DNA of 64,000 nt from Massariosphaeria phaeospora. Lineage: Eukaryota; Ascomycota; Dothideomycetes; Pleosporales. How positions within the stretch are numbered: the first letter of the stretch is position 1; every line of letters begins with the position of its first letter. Shown piece after piece: positions 45,642 to 56,552 of this stretch. Below the pieces are notes generated by a model. That model did not search any database. It saw nothing but the letters and a program-made list of their open reading frames with translations, and was not told the origin of the DNA. Position numbers and translations under genes: made by a program. The stretch lies in the NCBI GenBank assembly GCA_011032825.1, contig JAADJZ010000003.1, forward strand, positions 1,550,001-1,614,000, in the 5' to 3' direction.

Positions 45642-48310
45642 CTATGTCGTTGAGAAAAGTTCTTTAGCTTACGTGCTAAGCTTACCTAAAGTATAACTAT
45701 ACTCTATTACTTTTAACGTAAAGCACTAGCGAACTTAATAAACTAGTAAACTCGACAAAATTTGCCAAGACTACTACCTCTTCTATTAACGCGATATGTT
45801 TTAACCAACTAACGCGTTATTACACTAATACGAAAAAAAACTTTAGCTTGCTCTTAAAGCTTATAATTCTAGCTAATTCTAAAGCTATTAAGCTACTGCT
45901 AGTGCTTTTAACGTTAAACACTATACTCTTTTTAAACGCGCTAGAGAAATTCTATTTTGAGCTTAAACACAATTTATATTCTCAAAGCTTACTACAACTA
46001 AAAAGCAAACAATTATTCAATATATTCTCAACTTTAATTCGCGAGGATTTGCTTTTCGGCTGTCTAAAGTAGGAGATATAGAAAATAAACTAGTAGCTAC
46101 GCAAAGTAAAGAGCTAGTAGGTAAAAACTAGGCTAAGAGATTTGTAACGCGTTTAAGCGAGCTTAAAATAGCTTTCAATCGAGCAAAGAACTAGCAAAGA
46201 ATATAATAAAACGATTTTAAAGTAATTAGCGCGTAGTTTAAGCTTGTTAGAAATACCAAAGCTAAGTACAGCATCTAGAATAATAATATACACAACTTTA
46301 ACAAAACTAGTTTCTAGATAAGTGTTATTAAGTTTATAAAAGTTGTTACAAGCTTTTAAAAACGTACTCAACTTAATCTTATCCAGCTAGGCAATTGAGA
46401 GTAAGTAATAGTTATTCAAAGCATCTGCGCCGCAAGGTACGCGATTTTGCTATTTATTATCTACAAAGAGCGCGTTTATATTTTAGCATAGTACAAGAAG
46501 AACTTTATACCTAGCAATTAAAAGCTTTTAGTCTTTAAAAACGGCTGGACAAACAACGCTTTTAGTTTTAAATAGTTAAAGCATTTTAACGCGCATACAA
46601 AAGCGCGTTAGGTAAAAAAGTATTAGCTACTTATTTTAAACGGCTATAAGAGCTACTAATCTTAGAATTTCAAAAACTATTGCTTTAAGTACAAGATTTT
46701 TACGCTTTGCATGCTAGCTTATTTATTTTATATTCTTTAGCTGCTAGATGTAGTTTGCTTTTTGCTGCTAAAGCTAAAGTACTTTTAACGCGTTTGAGAC
46801 TTAGCGCGCCGGCGCGTTTTCTATATCAACAAAAAAAGCTTTCTGCTAGCTTTTAAAAACGCGTTTTTTGAGGTATTTACAACAAAGAACTGCAAGAAAG
46901 CTTTTGAAGCCTTAGAGCTAGTTTCTATCAACGCGTAAGTAGTTTTTAATTCTTTTGAAGTACGACTATGTACTTTGCTACTACTTTTCGCACTAGAAAC
47001 GCCGTAGTAGTTAAAAACTCTAAGCAATACGCTTGAATTTGAATCGCAATCAAAGCTTATTATTACTAAGCTTGGTTTCTCTCTATTATCTTTAAAGAAT
47101 AGAGTTAATTAGCTTGTTAAAAGGTTCTACTAGATAGCCTATTAGGTTAAGCTAATGCGCAATCAAATCTCTAGCTTTAAAAAGACTATTAAAGAAGCAA
47201 CAAAAAGAAAATTACAAAAACGAAAGCGAATTTAAACAAGTAGCACAATAGAGTATAGTAATAGATTAGCGCAAGTAGCTGCTAAAGCGTCTACAGCACT
47301 TTAGCTATCAAAGAAAGCGCGTAATAAAAAGAGTTAAAAAAAAGCACAACTAGCTCTACGGCGTTGTAAAAACTATAGTAATACAAGACACAATGCTCAA
47401 ACTTGCTAAAAGAATGCAAAAAAAGCTTTTAAATCTAAAGCTAGCACAACGTACGCAGGTTCCTTGTTCAATAGCAATTAATTTAATGTTCTTTGAGATA
47501 AGTTAGTTGTGCTAAGATATTTTGTCGAGTTTACTAGTTTGTTGAGTTCGTTAGTACTTTACGTTAACGCTAAAGTAAAAGCATTTTTTGTTTTAGCAGC
47601 TTAGCAGATTATTAATTATAACACTATTTTTTTCTTTTTATGCTTCGTTCTCGAAGTTTTTTTTTGCTATGCTAAAAGCTTTTTCTTCTAACAGTACTAC
47701 ACGACGTTTTAACTTTGCAATATTTATTAATTTATTTAAAAACATTATACTTGTTGCTTGTTGCAGCTATTGTTTTGCAAGTTTAGTTTGCAAAGTGCAT
47801 ATTTGTTTAAAATAGTGTAATAAGTATAATCGTTGAAATCTTAAAAACTATAATATTTAGATTTTAAAAAATTAAATAAGTGCTTATTCGTTAAAAGCGC
47901 AAGCGTTTTTAGGCTTAGCTAGAAGTAGTAAAGAAAAAAGTAGTAAAAGTTAAGCAAGCGCTGCGTAAGAATGCAAAGCGTGTAGTAAAAGCTATTGCAG
48001 TTAAAAAAGCAAGTATCTTGTTGCTAGAACAACAAAAAGCAACTGCAAGTTCTTTTAATAGTCTAGCAATGTTTTTTTTTTATCTAAAGTGCGTTAGATA
48101 GTCTTAGTAACGAAATATAAAAAAGCAACGTTTTGTTGTACCTAATGTAAAAGCTAAGCGAACTTGAAAAAGTTGTTTATTAAGCTTAAGTTGGTTCTTA
48201 GAGAATAAGTAAGTTCAATAGGCTAAAGAAGTTGTATAGCGTTTAATACTAAAGTAATAGCAAGTTTCGTTCTACAAAGAGTATAAAAGTTAAAGTAAAA
48301 GTTAACTTGT
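45642..48310 (-). mobile_element. Internally deleted Gypsy remnant split by a Pogo insertion
   Basis: 45642-45715 plus 47565 to about 47624 equals the right part of the 472-bp LTR above. Sequence to about 48144 equals the PPT-side interior of that element (compare 37186-37710). A second LTR start (TGTAAAAGCTAAGCG) follows at about 48146 and fades near 48310. So the copy keeps parts of both LTRs and about 520 bp of interior. The Pogo element 45716-47564 lies within its LTR. Confidence 0.7.
45716..47564 (+). mobile_element. Pogo/Fot1-type DNA transposon relic, 1,849 bp
   Basis: Terminal inverted repeats of about 48 bp start ACGTAAAGCACTAGCGAAC and end with the inverse (GTACTTTACGT). They are flanked by TA at 45714-45715 and 47565-47566. 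The interior is collinear with 18274-20120 and shares its transposase relic. It is inserted in a Gypsy LTR. Confidence 0.9.
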
Positions 48311-48394
48311 AAATTGTAAAATTGAAAACAACAACTGTAAAAATGCGTTGTTTTCTTAAGTTTATATACTTAGAAAGTGTTCTTGCTTATTTTT

Positions 48395-48480
48395 AAGCGC
48401 TTACTACTAAGTAGTGCTTATTACTAAGCGCTTACTATTAAGCGCGCTTATTTTTAAGCACTTACTATTAAGCGGTTACG
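48395..48480. repeat. Short imperfect tandem of AAGCGCTTACTA-like units
   Basis: Several spaced copies of a palindromic AGCGCTTACTA/AGCACTTACTA motif occur between 48395 and 48480. The motif AAGCGCTT is self-complementary. No function is evident. Confidence 0.5.
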
Positions 48481-48539
48481 TAACTAAAGTTTAGTTAGCT
48501 TTGCTATGTAACTTTATTAGTAAACTAGCTATACGTTTA

Positions 48540-48973
48540 GGCTAGCGAATAAGTATAGATTAAGTTAAAGTTAAGTTAGATCCGCACGAACTAGAAAACG
48601 AAAATCAAAATCTTTACTTTTTAATATCTTACCTAATACTATAGATATACTAATGCAAATTTAACACGTGCTGCAAATATATAAATACAATTATATGTAA
48701 AATTATTAGAGAATTCTAGCTAGTCTAGCTTTCTTAATATAGCTTTTTATTTATTAAATCTATAAAAGATAAATGAAATATACTCTAGACTAGCTAGAAT
48801 TCTCTAATAATTTTACATATAATTGTATTTATATATTCGCAGCACGTGTTAAATTTGCATTAGTATATCTATAGTATTAGGTAAGATATTAAAAAGTAAA
48901 GATTTTGATTTTCGTTTTCTAGTTCGTGCGAATTTGACCTAACTTTAACTTAACTTATACCTATTCGCTAGCC
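48540..48973. mobile_element. 434-bp fold-back element with nearly identical arms
   Basis: Arms of about 190 bp are near-perfect inverse complements around a short centre at about 48745-48780. The ends read GGCTAGCGAATA and its inverse, flanked by TA (48538-48539 and 48974-48975). It has no coding capacity. A relative with the same ends lies at 53072-53394. Confidence 0.85.
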
Positions 48974-48996
48974 TATGTACGTTGCTATAGAAACTA

Positions 48997-49893
48997 ACGT
49001 ACTTTACAAGTAATTAAGCTACACGAGTTCGCAGAACACTTTTGCCAAGCAAATTATCTAATATTATAACCTTAATACTTTTTTTTAATAGTAGGCCTAT
49101 TAGAATAATTTATACACTATTTTAAAGCTCTAAGCTAGAACTTTAAAATCTACTAAAAAATATCTAAATAAGCTAAGTACTACTAGAGTTTTTAAGGTTT
49201 AAAGATAAAGAGCTTGTTTAAGCTCTATACCTAGTATCTAGTAAAATTCTACTATAATAAACTTTTATATTCTAAAATATTTTTATTTATACTATAAGTT
49301 AGAGTTCTAGAAAGTTTTATAGCGTATAGCCTAAGATTAAAGCTACTAGATAGGTTAGAAAGTAGTTTACTTTTTTTATACTAGCTAAGTATAAATATCT
49401 ATATATAACTATTAAAACCTAATGTAAAACTACTTAATAATTTAGTACTTAGTATAATTATACTATATAAGCTTTAAAAAAGTAGTATTATTTAGAGTTA
49501 TAATAGTACTAATACTTTATACTTAGTAGGTTTTATATATAAGCTTTAATTCTACCTAATAGCTTTAATTCTAAGCTATATACTATATAACTTTCTAGAA
49601 CTCTAACATATAGTCTAAATAAAAATATTTTAGAATATAAAAGTTTATTATAGTAGATTTCTACTAGATACTAGGTATAGAGCTTAAGCGAGCTTTTTAT
49701 CTTTAAACTTTAAAAACTCTAGTAGTACTTAGCCTATTTAGATAATTTTTAGTAGATTTTAAAGTTCTAGCTTAAAGCTTTAAAACAATGTATAAATTAT
49801 TCTAATAGGCTTACTATTAAAAAAGGTATTAAAGTTATAATATTAGATAATTTGCTTGGCAAAAGTGTTTCGCGAACTTATGTAGCTTAACTA
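48997..49893. mobile_element. 0.9-kb palindromic element with arms of about 430 bp
   Basis: The left end ACGTACTTTACAAG follows TA at 48995-48996. The two halves are imperfect inverse complements around about 49440. Outer landmarks pair well: TTTGCCAAGCAAATTATC on the left and its inverse near 49850 on the right. The right end is blurred by mutation. It shows no frames. Confidence 0.75.
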
Positions 49894-49929
49894 TGTAAAA
49901 CTACGTCTAATCGTAGGTTTAATAACACT

Positions 49930-50340
49930 TAAAATAGATTAATAGTATAGTAATAAAGATAGTATATTCGTGTAAAAGAAACGAATTGCTGTTTTAGCAG
50001 CAATTTAGTGCGAGGTACTTTTAAAGGCTTTGCAAGAAACTAGTCTAGCTCGTTATAGCCTATAGTAGCTATTAATCAAAAGAAAACAAATACGTAAAGC
50101 TACTTAGCTTTACAAACTACTCGTAAAGTACGTTATAGAAAAACTAAGCACAACGCGCAAACGTACTAAAAAAATACAAAAATATTTTTTAAATTAGCTG
50201 CAAGCACGACGTACGCTAGCTTTTTGTTTAATAGCAATTTAATTAAAATTTGTAACTAGTGTTCGTTGTGCCAAGCATTTTAGCGAGTTCGATAGTTTAG
50301 CAAGTTCGATAGTAAAATACGTTACATATAATAAAAGCAA
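49930..50340 (+). mobile_element. Internally deleted Pogo-like fragment
   Basis: 49960-50070 is the inverse of the Pogo end region near 20790-20870. 50130-50280 matches the Pogo 3' end near 19940-20060. It ends in a terminal-repeat-like TATTTTACGT-related inverse at about 50330. The middle of the element is missing. Confidence 0.5.
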
Positions 50341-50358
50341 AATTTCAAGTATTAACTA

Positions 50359-52216
50359 ACGTACTCTACGAGCGAGTAAGCTACACAAGCAAGTAAACTA
50401 CACAAGCAAGTAAACTACTTGCGCTAAAACTCTACTAAAACTACGACGAATTAGCTTATTATATTGCTCTTTAAGCTAGTACAGCGTATAATTGCATTAA
50501 ATACTACTTTTGCGCTACATTTGCGTTATTTTTATACGTGCGCAAGTTGTGTTCTACTTCGCTACACTTGCTACAGCGCTTTGCAAGCTAGTTGCTCTTA
50601 TTAGCGCGCGCTTTCTTTTTTGCTTTTTTTTATTACTACGCGCACTAAACTTCTTTAGAGCTATTAACTTTTAGCTTTTTTTAACTATTAGTATTTTTTC
50701 TTTTTGTACACGCTTTCTTTTGTGCGATTTACGTTGCGTAGTAGCTTTGTTAGCTACTTAAAGCTTAGCTACCTAGCTGCGCATTAACACTAAAGAATGC
50801 GCTATTTGCTTAGCGCCTTTTAAAAGCTTTTTAAAAGCATTAACTATTAAAGTAAGTAAGCTATTTATATGTCGCTAAATTTTCTTTTAAATTAGCTTTG
50901 ATTGTAATCTAAATTTAAAAGTATTGCTTAGTGTTTAAAACTACTAGAAAGCGTTAATAATAGAAAGTAGTAATAGCGTACGCAATCGCACGTTAAGCTT
51001 TGATATAACTACTTCTAAGTTAAATAAAGCTAATTTAGCTTTTCTAAACTTTTCTAGAATATTATTAGTTGTAATTAAAGCGCTAAAAGCAGCTTTGAAG
51101 CATAGTAAAAACTTAAGTTTCGTAATGTAGTTAATATAGCTGCGTATTAGGTTCTTAGCTTAGCAGCTATACGCAACTTTTAACAGCGCAAAACAGCTTA
51201 CATTAAGCAGCTATAGTAGATGCAATAAGTAAAAAAGCATGCAAAAAGTAATAATTCTATTTTTTTTTGTAGTACTGCTAGAATTCAAGCGAGTTGTAGC
51301 TTTTATAGCTATTGATTATAAGTAAGCAGTATGCGCTAATAGTATGCTTTTTTGTATACTTATTAAAGTGCTTTAACTATTTAAAACTAAGCTTATTTGT
51401 TGTCTAGCTGTTCTTAGAAACTGCAATAGCTTAGTTTTGAAATAGATTTTTTTTCTTGTACTAGGCAAAGAAGTAGTGCTTGCTCTAAAAGATAATAAAA
51501 AGTAAAATTACTTACTTCGTTGCGTTAACGCTTTAGATTACTGTCGTTTACTTTTAATTACTTTGCTAAACGCTTTTTAGCTGTTCTTAGCGCTTAGAGC
51601 TTGTAACAACTACTTTAGTTAATATTATGCCTATTATAAAGCTAGACTTGTTAAAGTTGTAAGTGTTTTTATTTTAGATGCTGTACTTCGCTTTTATGTT
51701 CTTTACAAGCTTAAACTACTTTTAAATAACTTTAAAATTCTCGCACAAAACTTTTTTGTAGTTGTACTTGCAATTAAACTTAACTTTAAGCTTAGATTAG
51801 CGCTTAACGAACGTACTAGGCTAATTTACGCTAACATAGCTTAGATAACGCTTAGCGCGCAAAGAATTAGCTATATTAGCTACAGCAGCGAGCTAAAAAA
51901 AAAATTCTTGCGCGTTAAAGCTAAGTACATTCTAAACAATTACTTTTTTTTTTTAAGTAGATTTATTAAGTTGAGCGTAGAATTGCGTTGAAAAAAGGTT
52001 TTAGCGCATTAACGCTTTAGAGTGTTTCAAAGTACATTGTAGATTGCTACAGCGCGTTGCTAAAAGAGATTTGCGTTTTTTTCGATAGCTTAAAGTGCAA
52101 GCTGCAATTAAGCTTTCTTTAGAGCTAGTAGCTAGTTTTCTTGTTAAAGTATCGCGTTGTTGAAAGAGTTTTAGTAGAGTTTTAGCGCAAGTAGCTTACT
52201 CGCTCGTAGAGTACGT
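50359..52216 (-). mobile_element. Pogo/Fot1-type DNA transposon relic, 1,858 bp
   Basis: Inverted ends ACGTACTCTACGAGCGAGTA at 50359 and the inverse at 52216, with TA at 50357-50358 and 52217-52218. The left end contains an extra tandem copy of a 17-bp subunit (ACAAGCAAGTAAACTAC). The interior resembles, in inverse, the other Pogo copies. The transposase frame is destroyed. Confidence 0.82.
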
Positions 52217-52286
52217 TATTTCGAAAACATTTAATATCTATAAATATAGTAGAGTATACGCGAAACTACACTTTAACACGTAGATA

Positions 52287-54033
52287 GCAAAATAAGCCGA
52301 ACTTAAAACGTTGAAAATTAGCCGAAATGCTGCTACGTCTTTTCTACTAGCTTATTTAATACTAAATTAAAACAAATAATTATTAAAATGCTTACTACTT
52401 GTTTTTAATTAATTGCGCAAGCTAATAAAGCTGTTTTTTACTATACCTATTACGATACGCTTACAAAAGTAGCTATTCTAGTAGTTTGTAAAGCTTTTAA
52501 CAACCGTAGTATTAAAAGCTATAAAAAGTTAATATTTTGTAAATACAGTATAGGAAAAATATAGAGATAGAAAATATTAAAGCAAAGCAAAGCTCGAAAG
52601 TATCTAGAACTTAATACGAATTAGAATAAAACTTGTAGAAAGCTTTTTTTTATTAGCTTTATTAAGCTTTAAAAGCTTAAGCGTATAGTAGAGAATTTCA
52701 ACGTTAAATTACGCTTAATAAGCTAGAAAACTCTTGCGTACAAATTAGAGCTTAACGTTAGTAAAAATACTATAAAAAAAGCTATAGAAACTTTTAATTA
52801 TTATAAGTATTTAGCTTGTAAAAAAAGCTAGGTTAATAAAGTTACTATAAAGAAGCGTAGAGAGTACGCTAAAGTTATATACAAGCGCTATTTACACAAG
52901 AAAAACTAGTACTATGTACGATTTTCTAACGAAGTGCATATAAGCTTTAGTTTTCAAAAGCAGCTTTAAATTATCTAGAAATCTAGTTAGCGCTATTGCA
53001 ACAACTATATTTAATACAGCGCTAATTCTACAAATGTAAACAAGAAAAAACTCTACTATTAAGCAGTAGTACGCTAGCGAATAAGTAGAAAGTACTTATT
53101 GTTGAGTATAAGTTGAGTTAAAGTCGCACAAACCTAAAGTTAAAGTTAAGTTAGAGTAATTAAAGCGTAGGTTAAAATTAGGTTATAGGTACTACTTTTA
53201 AGTTAATAAACTTATTATAACTAGCTGTTATAATTATAAAAAGAAAATATATTAAAATATAAAATTGTAGAAGTCTATGCTAACATAACTTATACCTACG
53301 CTAAAACGTTTTAGCGTAAGTATAAGTTAAGTTAGTACTAGAGTTTTACGTAAGCTAACTTAACTTTAACTTAACTTATACTTATTTACTACTCTAAGCA
53401 GTAGTAGAGTATAGATTCAAATTACTATTTATTTTCTATAAAATCAAAAGCAATACTAATAGCAAAATAACCTAAAAGAACTATATTAACTAGATACTCA
53501 AACTAGTAGTAAAACTATAGATAAACTACTAAAAAAACTTTGTATTAGAAAAGAATAGAAACTCTAGCTATAGCCTTAGCTATAGTAATATTGTTAAAAA
53601 CTAAAAGCGTAATAATAGCTTACAATTTTACTTTAACTACTTATTGTTACTTAACTTTGCGTTTATTGAAAACGCTTAGAGTTTTATAAAGCAATACGTA
53701 CGCTAATACTTTTACTAGAATGTAAAAACTATAAAAAAGCTTATAGTAAAAAGCTAAAGTAGTGTAAAACAAGAATATATTAATAAGCAAGTAGAAAGTA
53801 TGCTTAAAAACTTGCTTAATGTAAAGAACGCTAGCAGCGCTATAACTAGGTAGTAAGCTTTCTACAGAACTTTAATACTAGAAAAATCTTTGTATACGAT
53901 TTATACTAGTACTATACAGCTTCACGCAAAATATTAACTTATTTAGGTGCTGCGTTGTCTGTATACGCTTCTATTTTGTGTGGTGTTGAGAACTCGAGTG
54001 CACTTCGGCTGATCTGAGTTCGGCTTATTTTGC
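52287..54033 (+). mobile_element. Tc1/mariner DNA transposon relic at the block edge, 1,747 bp
   Basis: Ends GCAAAATAAGCCGAAC at 52287 and the inverse at 54033, each next to TA (52285-52286, 54034-54035). Read through stops, the plus strand at about 52850-53050 encodes YYVRFSNEVHISF and QRYCNNYI, the DDE-core segment of fungal Tc1/mariner transposases. About 53655-53850 encodes the C terminus (FIENAQSFIKQYVR, INKQVESMLKNL). The left end is RIP-mutated while the right terminal 100 bp is GC-normal. A fold-back relative interrupts it at 53072-53394. Confidence 0.85.
53072..53394. mobile_element. Fold-back element inside the Tc1/mariner relic
   Basis: The ends, GCTAGCGAATAAG on the left and the inverse-like TAACTTATACTTATT on the right, relate it to the 434-bp fold-back at 48540. 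TAAGCAGTAGTA occurs on both sides (53060-53071 and 53395-53406) like a target duplication. The transposase frame resumes after it. Confidence 0.6.
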
Positions 54034-54043
54034 TACCCGCGTG

Positions 54044-54670
54044 TTTGGGTAGGCGGAACCACACTTTGGGAAATACGCGTGCAGCCTCTCGCTTCGTATT
54101 TTTCAGCACTGCCGAGGTTCTGCCGAGGAACACCAAAACTTCGGACGACCGAACCCGCAGAGGCACCTGCTGCACCACCTCCACAGCAACTCAAAATACC
54201 TGCGCATTGAATAAAGCTGTAATACTTGTATGCGACGGATATACAAACGCTTGCAGCCTTTTTCTGACGTCTAGTTGCTGCGCTGCAGGCGCGGGTGTCT
54301 CTGCGGGTGCGCACCCGGCCACCGAGCGCCGCCGCTGGGTGCCTCTGCGGGTGCCTTTGCGGGTGCCTCTGCGGGTGCCTCTCGCGATGGCGGCGGCGCA
54401 CCTGCAGCGACCGCGCACAACAACCACGCGATAGAAAAAGGCTGCGAGAGTCTATATAGCCGTCGCATACAAATCTCACAGCCTTGTTCGAAGCGCAGGT
54501 ATTTTGAGTCGCTGTGGAGGTGGTGCAGCGAGTGCGGCAGCTCGCCTTTAGGTGCGGGCGCCTCTGCTGCCTCTGCCGTCCGATGTTTTGGTGTTCGTCG
54601 GCTAAACCTCGGCAGTACGGATAATCCGGCTGCACGCGTATTTCTCAAACTGCGGTTCCGCCTACCCAAA
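54044..54670. mobile_element. GC-rich 627-bp fold-back element
   Basis: Arms of roughly 230-260 bp are inverse complements with scattered indels. The ends are TTTGGGTAGGCGGAACC at 54044-54060 and the inverse finishing at 54670. GTG on each side (54041-54043, 54671-54673) may be a 3-bp target duplication. Shared landmarks inside include CTCAAAATACCTGCGC and TTGTATGCGACGG with their inverses. The open frames on both strands are a by-product of symmetry and GC content. Unlike its neighbour to the left it shows no RIP-like mutation. Confidence 0.75.
54337..54390. repeat. 12-bp minisatellite in the core of the fold-back element
   Basis: About four consecutive units of GGGTGCCTCTGC, the second with TT for CT and the last interrupted. 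A further unit-like string lies at 54292-54310. Confidence 0.8.
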
Positions 54671-54689
54671 GTGTGGTTCCGCGTATCCT

Positions 54690-55883
54690 TCGCCATGAAT
54701 ATATACCTAGTTGACAAAGGTACTGAGACAAGCATACTGGGAGTCAGTACGATCACAGGGTCAATGAACTGGGGATTCTCTCCAGCGACCTGGAATGCGT
54801 CTCCATCTCCTCCATGTTGAATTCTCTTGCAGCAGCCAGGCCTCGCGACCTGACCTGCCGAGCTGCAAAACACCCGCCTCGGCCATTCGAATCAAGTCTC
54901 TGACGTCCTCGTTTGCGTACATGACACACCCTTTGATGGTGATGCCTCTGTATACCAAATCCATATAATTGATGTCGACCTGGTCCATGCAGCCACTGCC
55001 AGCGCCCATGAACCCAGCTCGGCCGTGCTGCTTCAGCGCTGCGAACGCGGCTTTGACATGGGTGCTGCCGTCGGCACCAGACGGTGTCATCTCAATGAAT
55101 GCGTCGATCGGGCCGTATTGGATCGGTGCGGTCGTGTCTGTTCCGAGATCGCTCGCCCGTCCGCGTCACCGTTTTCACCAGATTGGGGTGCGCGTCTTTC
55201 AGTGTCTGCAACACCTTTTCCTTCCTGCCAACGGCAACAACACGGGCACCCAGAGCTGAGCTGTCGCCACCCCGACCCGTAGCCGCTGAGAATATGCCTG
55301 TAGCAGGAACCACAGCGAGCCGCTCCCCTGCCCGCAAGTCGATGCTCTGGAGTCCGCCAAACGCGACGAGATCGGTTGCCAACTGCACCAGGTCCGGGAT
55401 AGTGTAGCGCAGTTCGTTACATAGCCGGTGCTCGTTCAACGGCCACGCATTCTCGAGAGGAGCTCTTATATACTCGGTGTATGCACCGTCTCGCCAAGCA
55501 TCCGCGAACAGCTTCTTGGCCGCCCGTGACGCACCCTCGAAGCCCCCCCCCCACATCAGCCAGACTTCCGGGTTGTCGCGAGCAAAGAGCCATGGCTCGA
55601 CTAGCACAAGCTGGCCAACGGCCAGAGACGTGGTGTCGGGCCCCGTGGCAGCAACCCGACCAACGGATCGCCCGCCAGGGACGAAGGGCAAGGGATACGT
55701 GAATGGACCAACGCCGGAGAGAATGAGCTGGACGTTCTTGTCAACTGCGGAGGCGAGCACTTGCACTACGACTGAGCCCAGAGTGGGTTCGGGAGTCGGG
55801 ACGTCTTTCAGAACAAGCGGGCTGCCCTTGGTCTCCAGAACGAGTGCTTTTATGGCTGCGGGGAGCGGATTTGGAGAGGCCAT
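54690..55883 (-). pseudogene. Medium-chain (quinone oxidoreductase-like) dehydrogenase, frameshifted at the 3' end
   Basis: From 55883 the frame encodes a GroES-like N-terminal domain and the start of a Rossmann domain. Visible are LVLKDVPTPEPTLGSVVVQV, a PFVPGGRSVGRV substrate-channel segment, and GERLAVVPATGIFSAATGRG with GARVVAVGRKEK. No structural zinc cysteines are seen, as in zinc-independent MDR enzymes. Near 55145-55160 the sense shifts by one base: the +1 frame continues IQYGPIDAFIEMTPSGADGS into HVKAAFAALKQHGRAGFMG. A second shift between 54775 and 54860 moves to AFQVAGENPQFIDPVIVLTP. The last frame then runs into the GC-rich fold-back element. With two shifts and no own stop, it is most likely a pseudogene. 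A homopolymer of ten C at 55543-55552 is a spot for sequencing error but lies upstream of the shifts. Confidence 0.75.
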
Positions 55884-56552
55884 GGTGGTTGGTAATCGTG
55901 CCTAAAGAGTAGGTTCAGGCTCTCTAAGTTCAGGAAGATGGTGAATGGTTGTGCCCGTCGTCTCCGTTGTCGCCCGTAGCTACTTATACCTGTCCATGCT
56001 GCCCTCTGGATGTTTGGGGTCGCATTGTTATGGACATATCAGTTAAGACCGCTGGCGTCCTGGACTGCTGGGTGCATGTACGGAGTACAGTCGGCTTTTG
56101 ACTGGGTCCCGCCAGCCAGCCTGTTGCATGTACTCACGGGCGGGGGTGGCCATGGTAGTCTTGCGCGTTCGTGGTTGAAGCGTGCAGTTGAGGTTGCCCA
56201 GGTGGAGGGGGTCGCTGCCCGAAGTATGCTAGGGCGAAAATGTCCCGTCGCGCAGTCACACGCAGGCGTTACCTAGTCAGGATACGAGCTCGGGTTAGGC
56301 TTAACGGTATCGCAGACTTACAGGTAGAGTCTTGTGTAGATCTTTCGAGGGCTATAATATGTATGATGCGGGTTGGTCCGTGTACCCGTATCTATCTCCG
56401 CACGGAAGTCCGATGGCGCTGTTCAAACTTCAAACTGTGCGATACGACCCCGAGTTAGACCCTTCCTGTCGACGCTTCCGAAATAGCTGCCTGCGCAGAT
56501 CTACGCTCTTAGGCGTGCAGAACGCTCTGGTGTCAGACCACGATAGCTCGCC
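55884..56552. other. Intergenic region between the MDR pseudogene and the Zn2Cys6 gene
   Basis: 669 bp without a supported gene. It must hold the divergent promoters of both neighbours. I see no convincing TATA box. Short frames here have no family features. Confidence 0.5.

Larger units (their letters stand above)
17240..54033. other. AT-rich, RIP-degraded transposon block
   Basis: Base composition changes abruptly at about 17,240 and recovers at about 53,940. Inside, CpA and its complement TpG are strongly depleted in favour of TpA. Transposon frames can be followed only by reading TAG/TAA where Gln (CAG/CAA) or Trp (TGG) is expected. I found no host gene, tRNA or rRNA. All recognisable content is transposon-derived and is listed separately. 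A CpG-poor but methylation-independent cause cannot be ruled out by eye, although the coding changes fit RIP well. Confidence 0.9.

Noticed and set aside
45848..46371. Short frames of about 74 and 72 codons
   Set aside because: They lie inside a RIP-mutated Pogo element; no motif and AT-driven composition.
48395..48480. Spaced palindromic units resembling a CRISPR-like array or origin iterons
   Set aside because: Units are short, irregular and in RIP-mutated fungal DNA; no unique equal-length spacers and no associated genes.
54030..54873. Several 130-200 codon frames on both strands
   Set aside because: They are produced by the symmetric, GC-rich fold-back element and its 12-bp tandem; only the last part of one frame is the tail of the MDR pseudogene.
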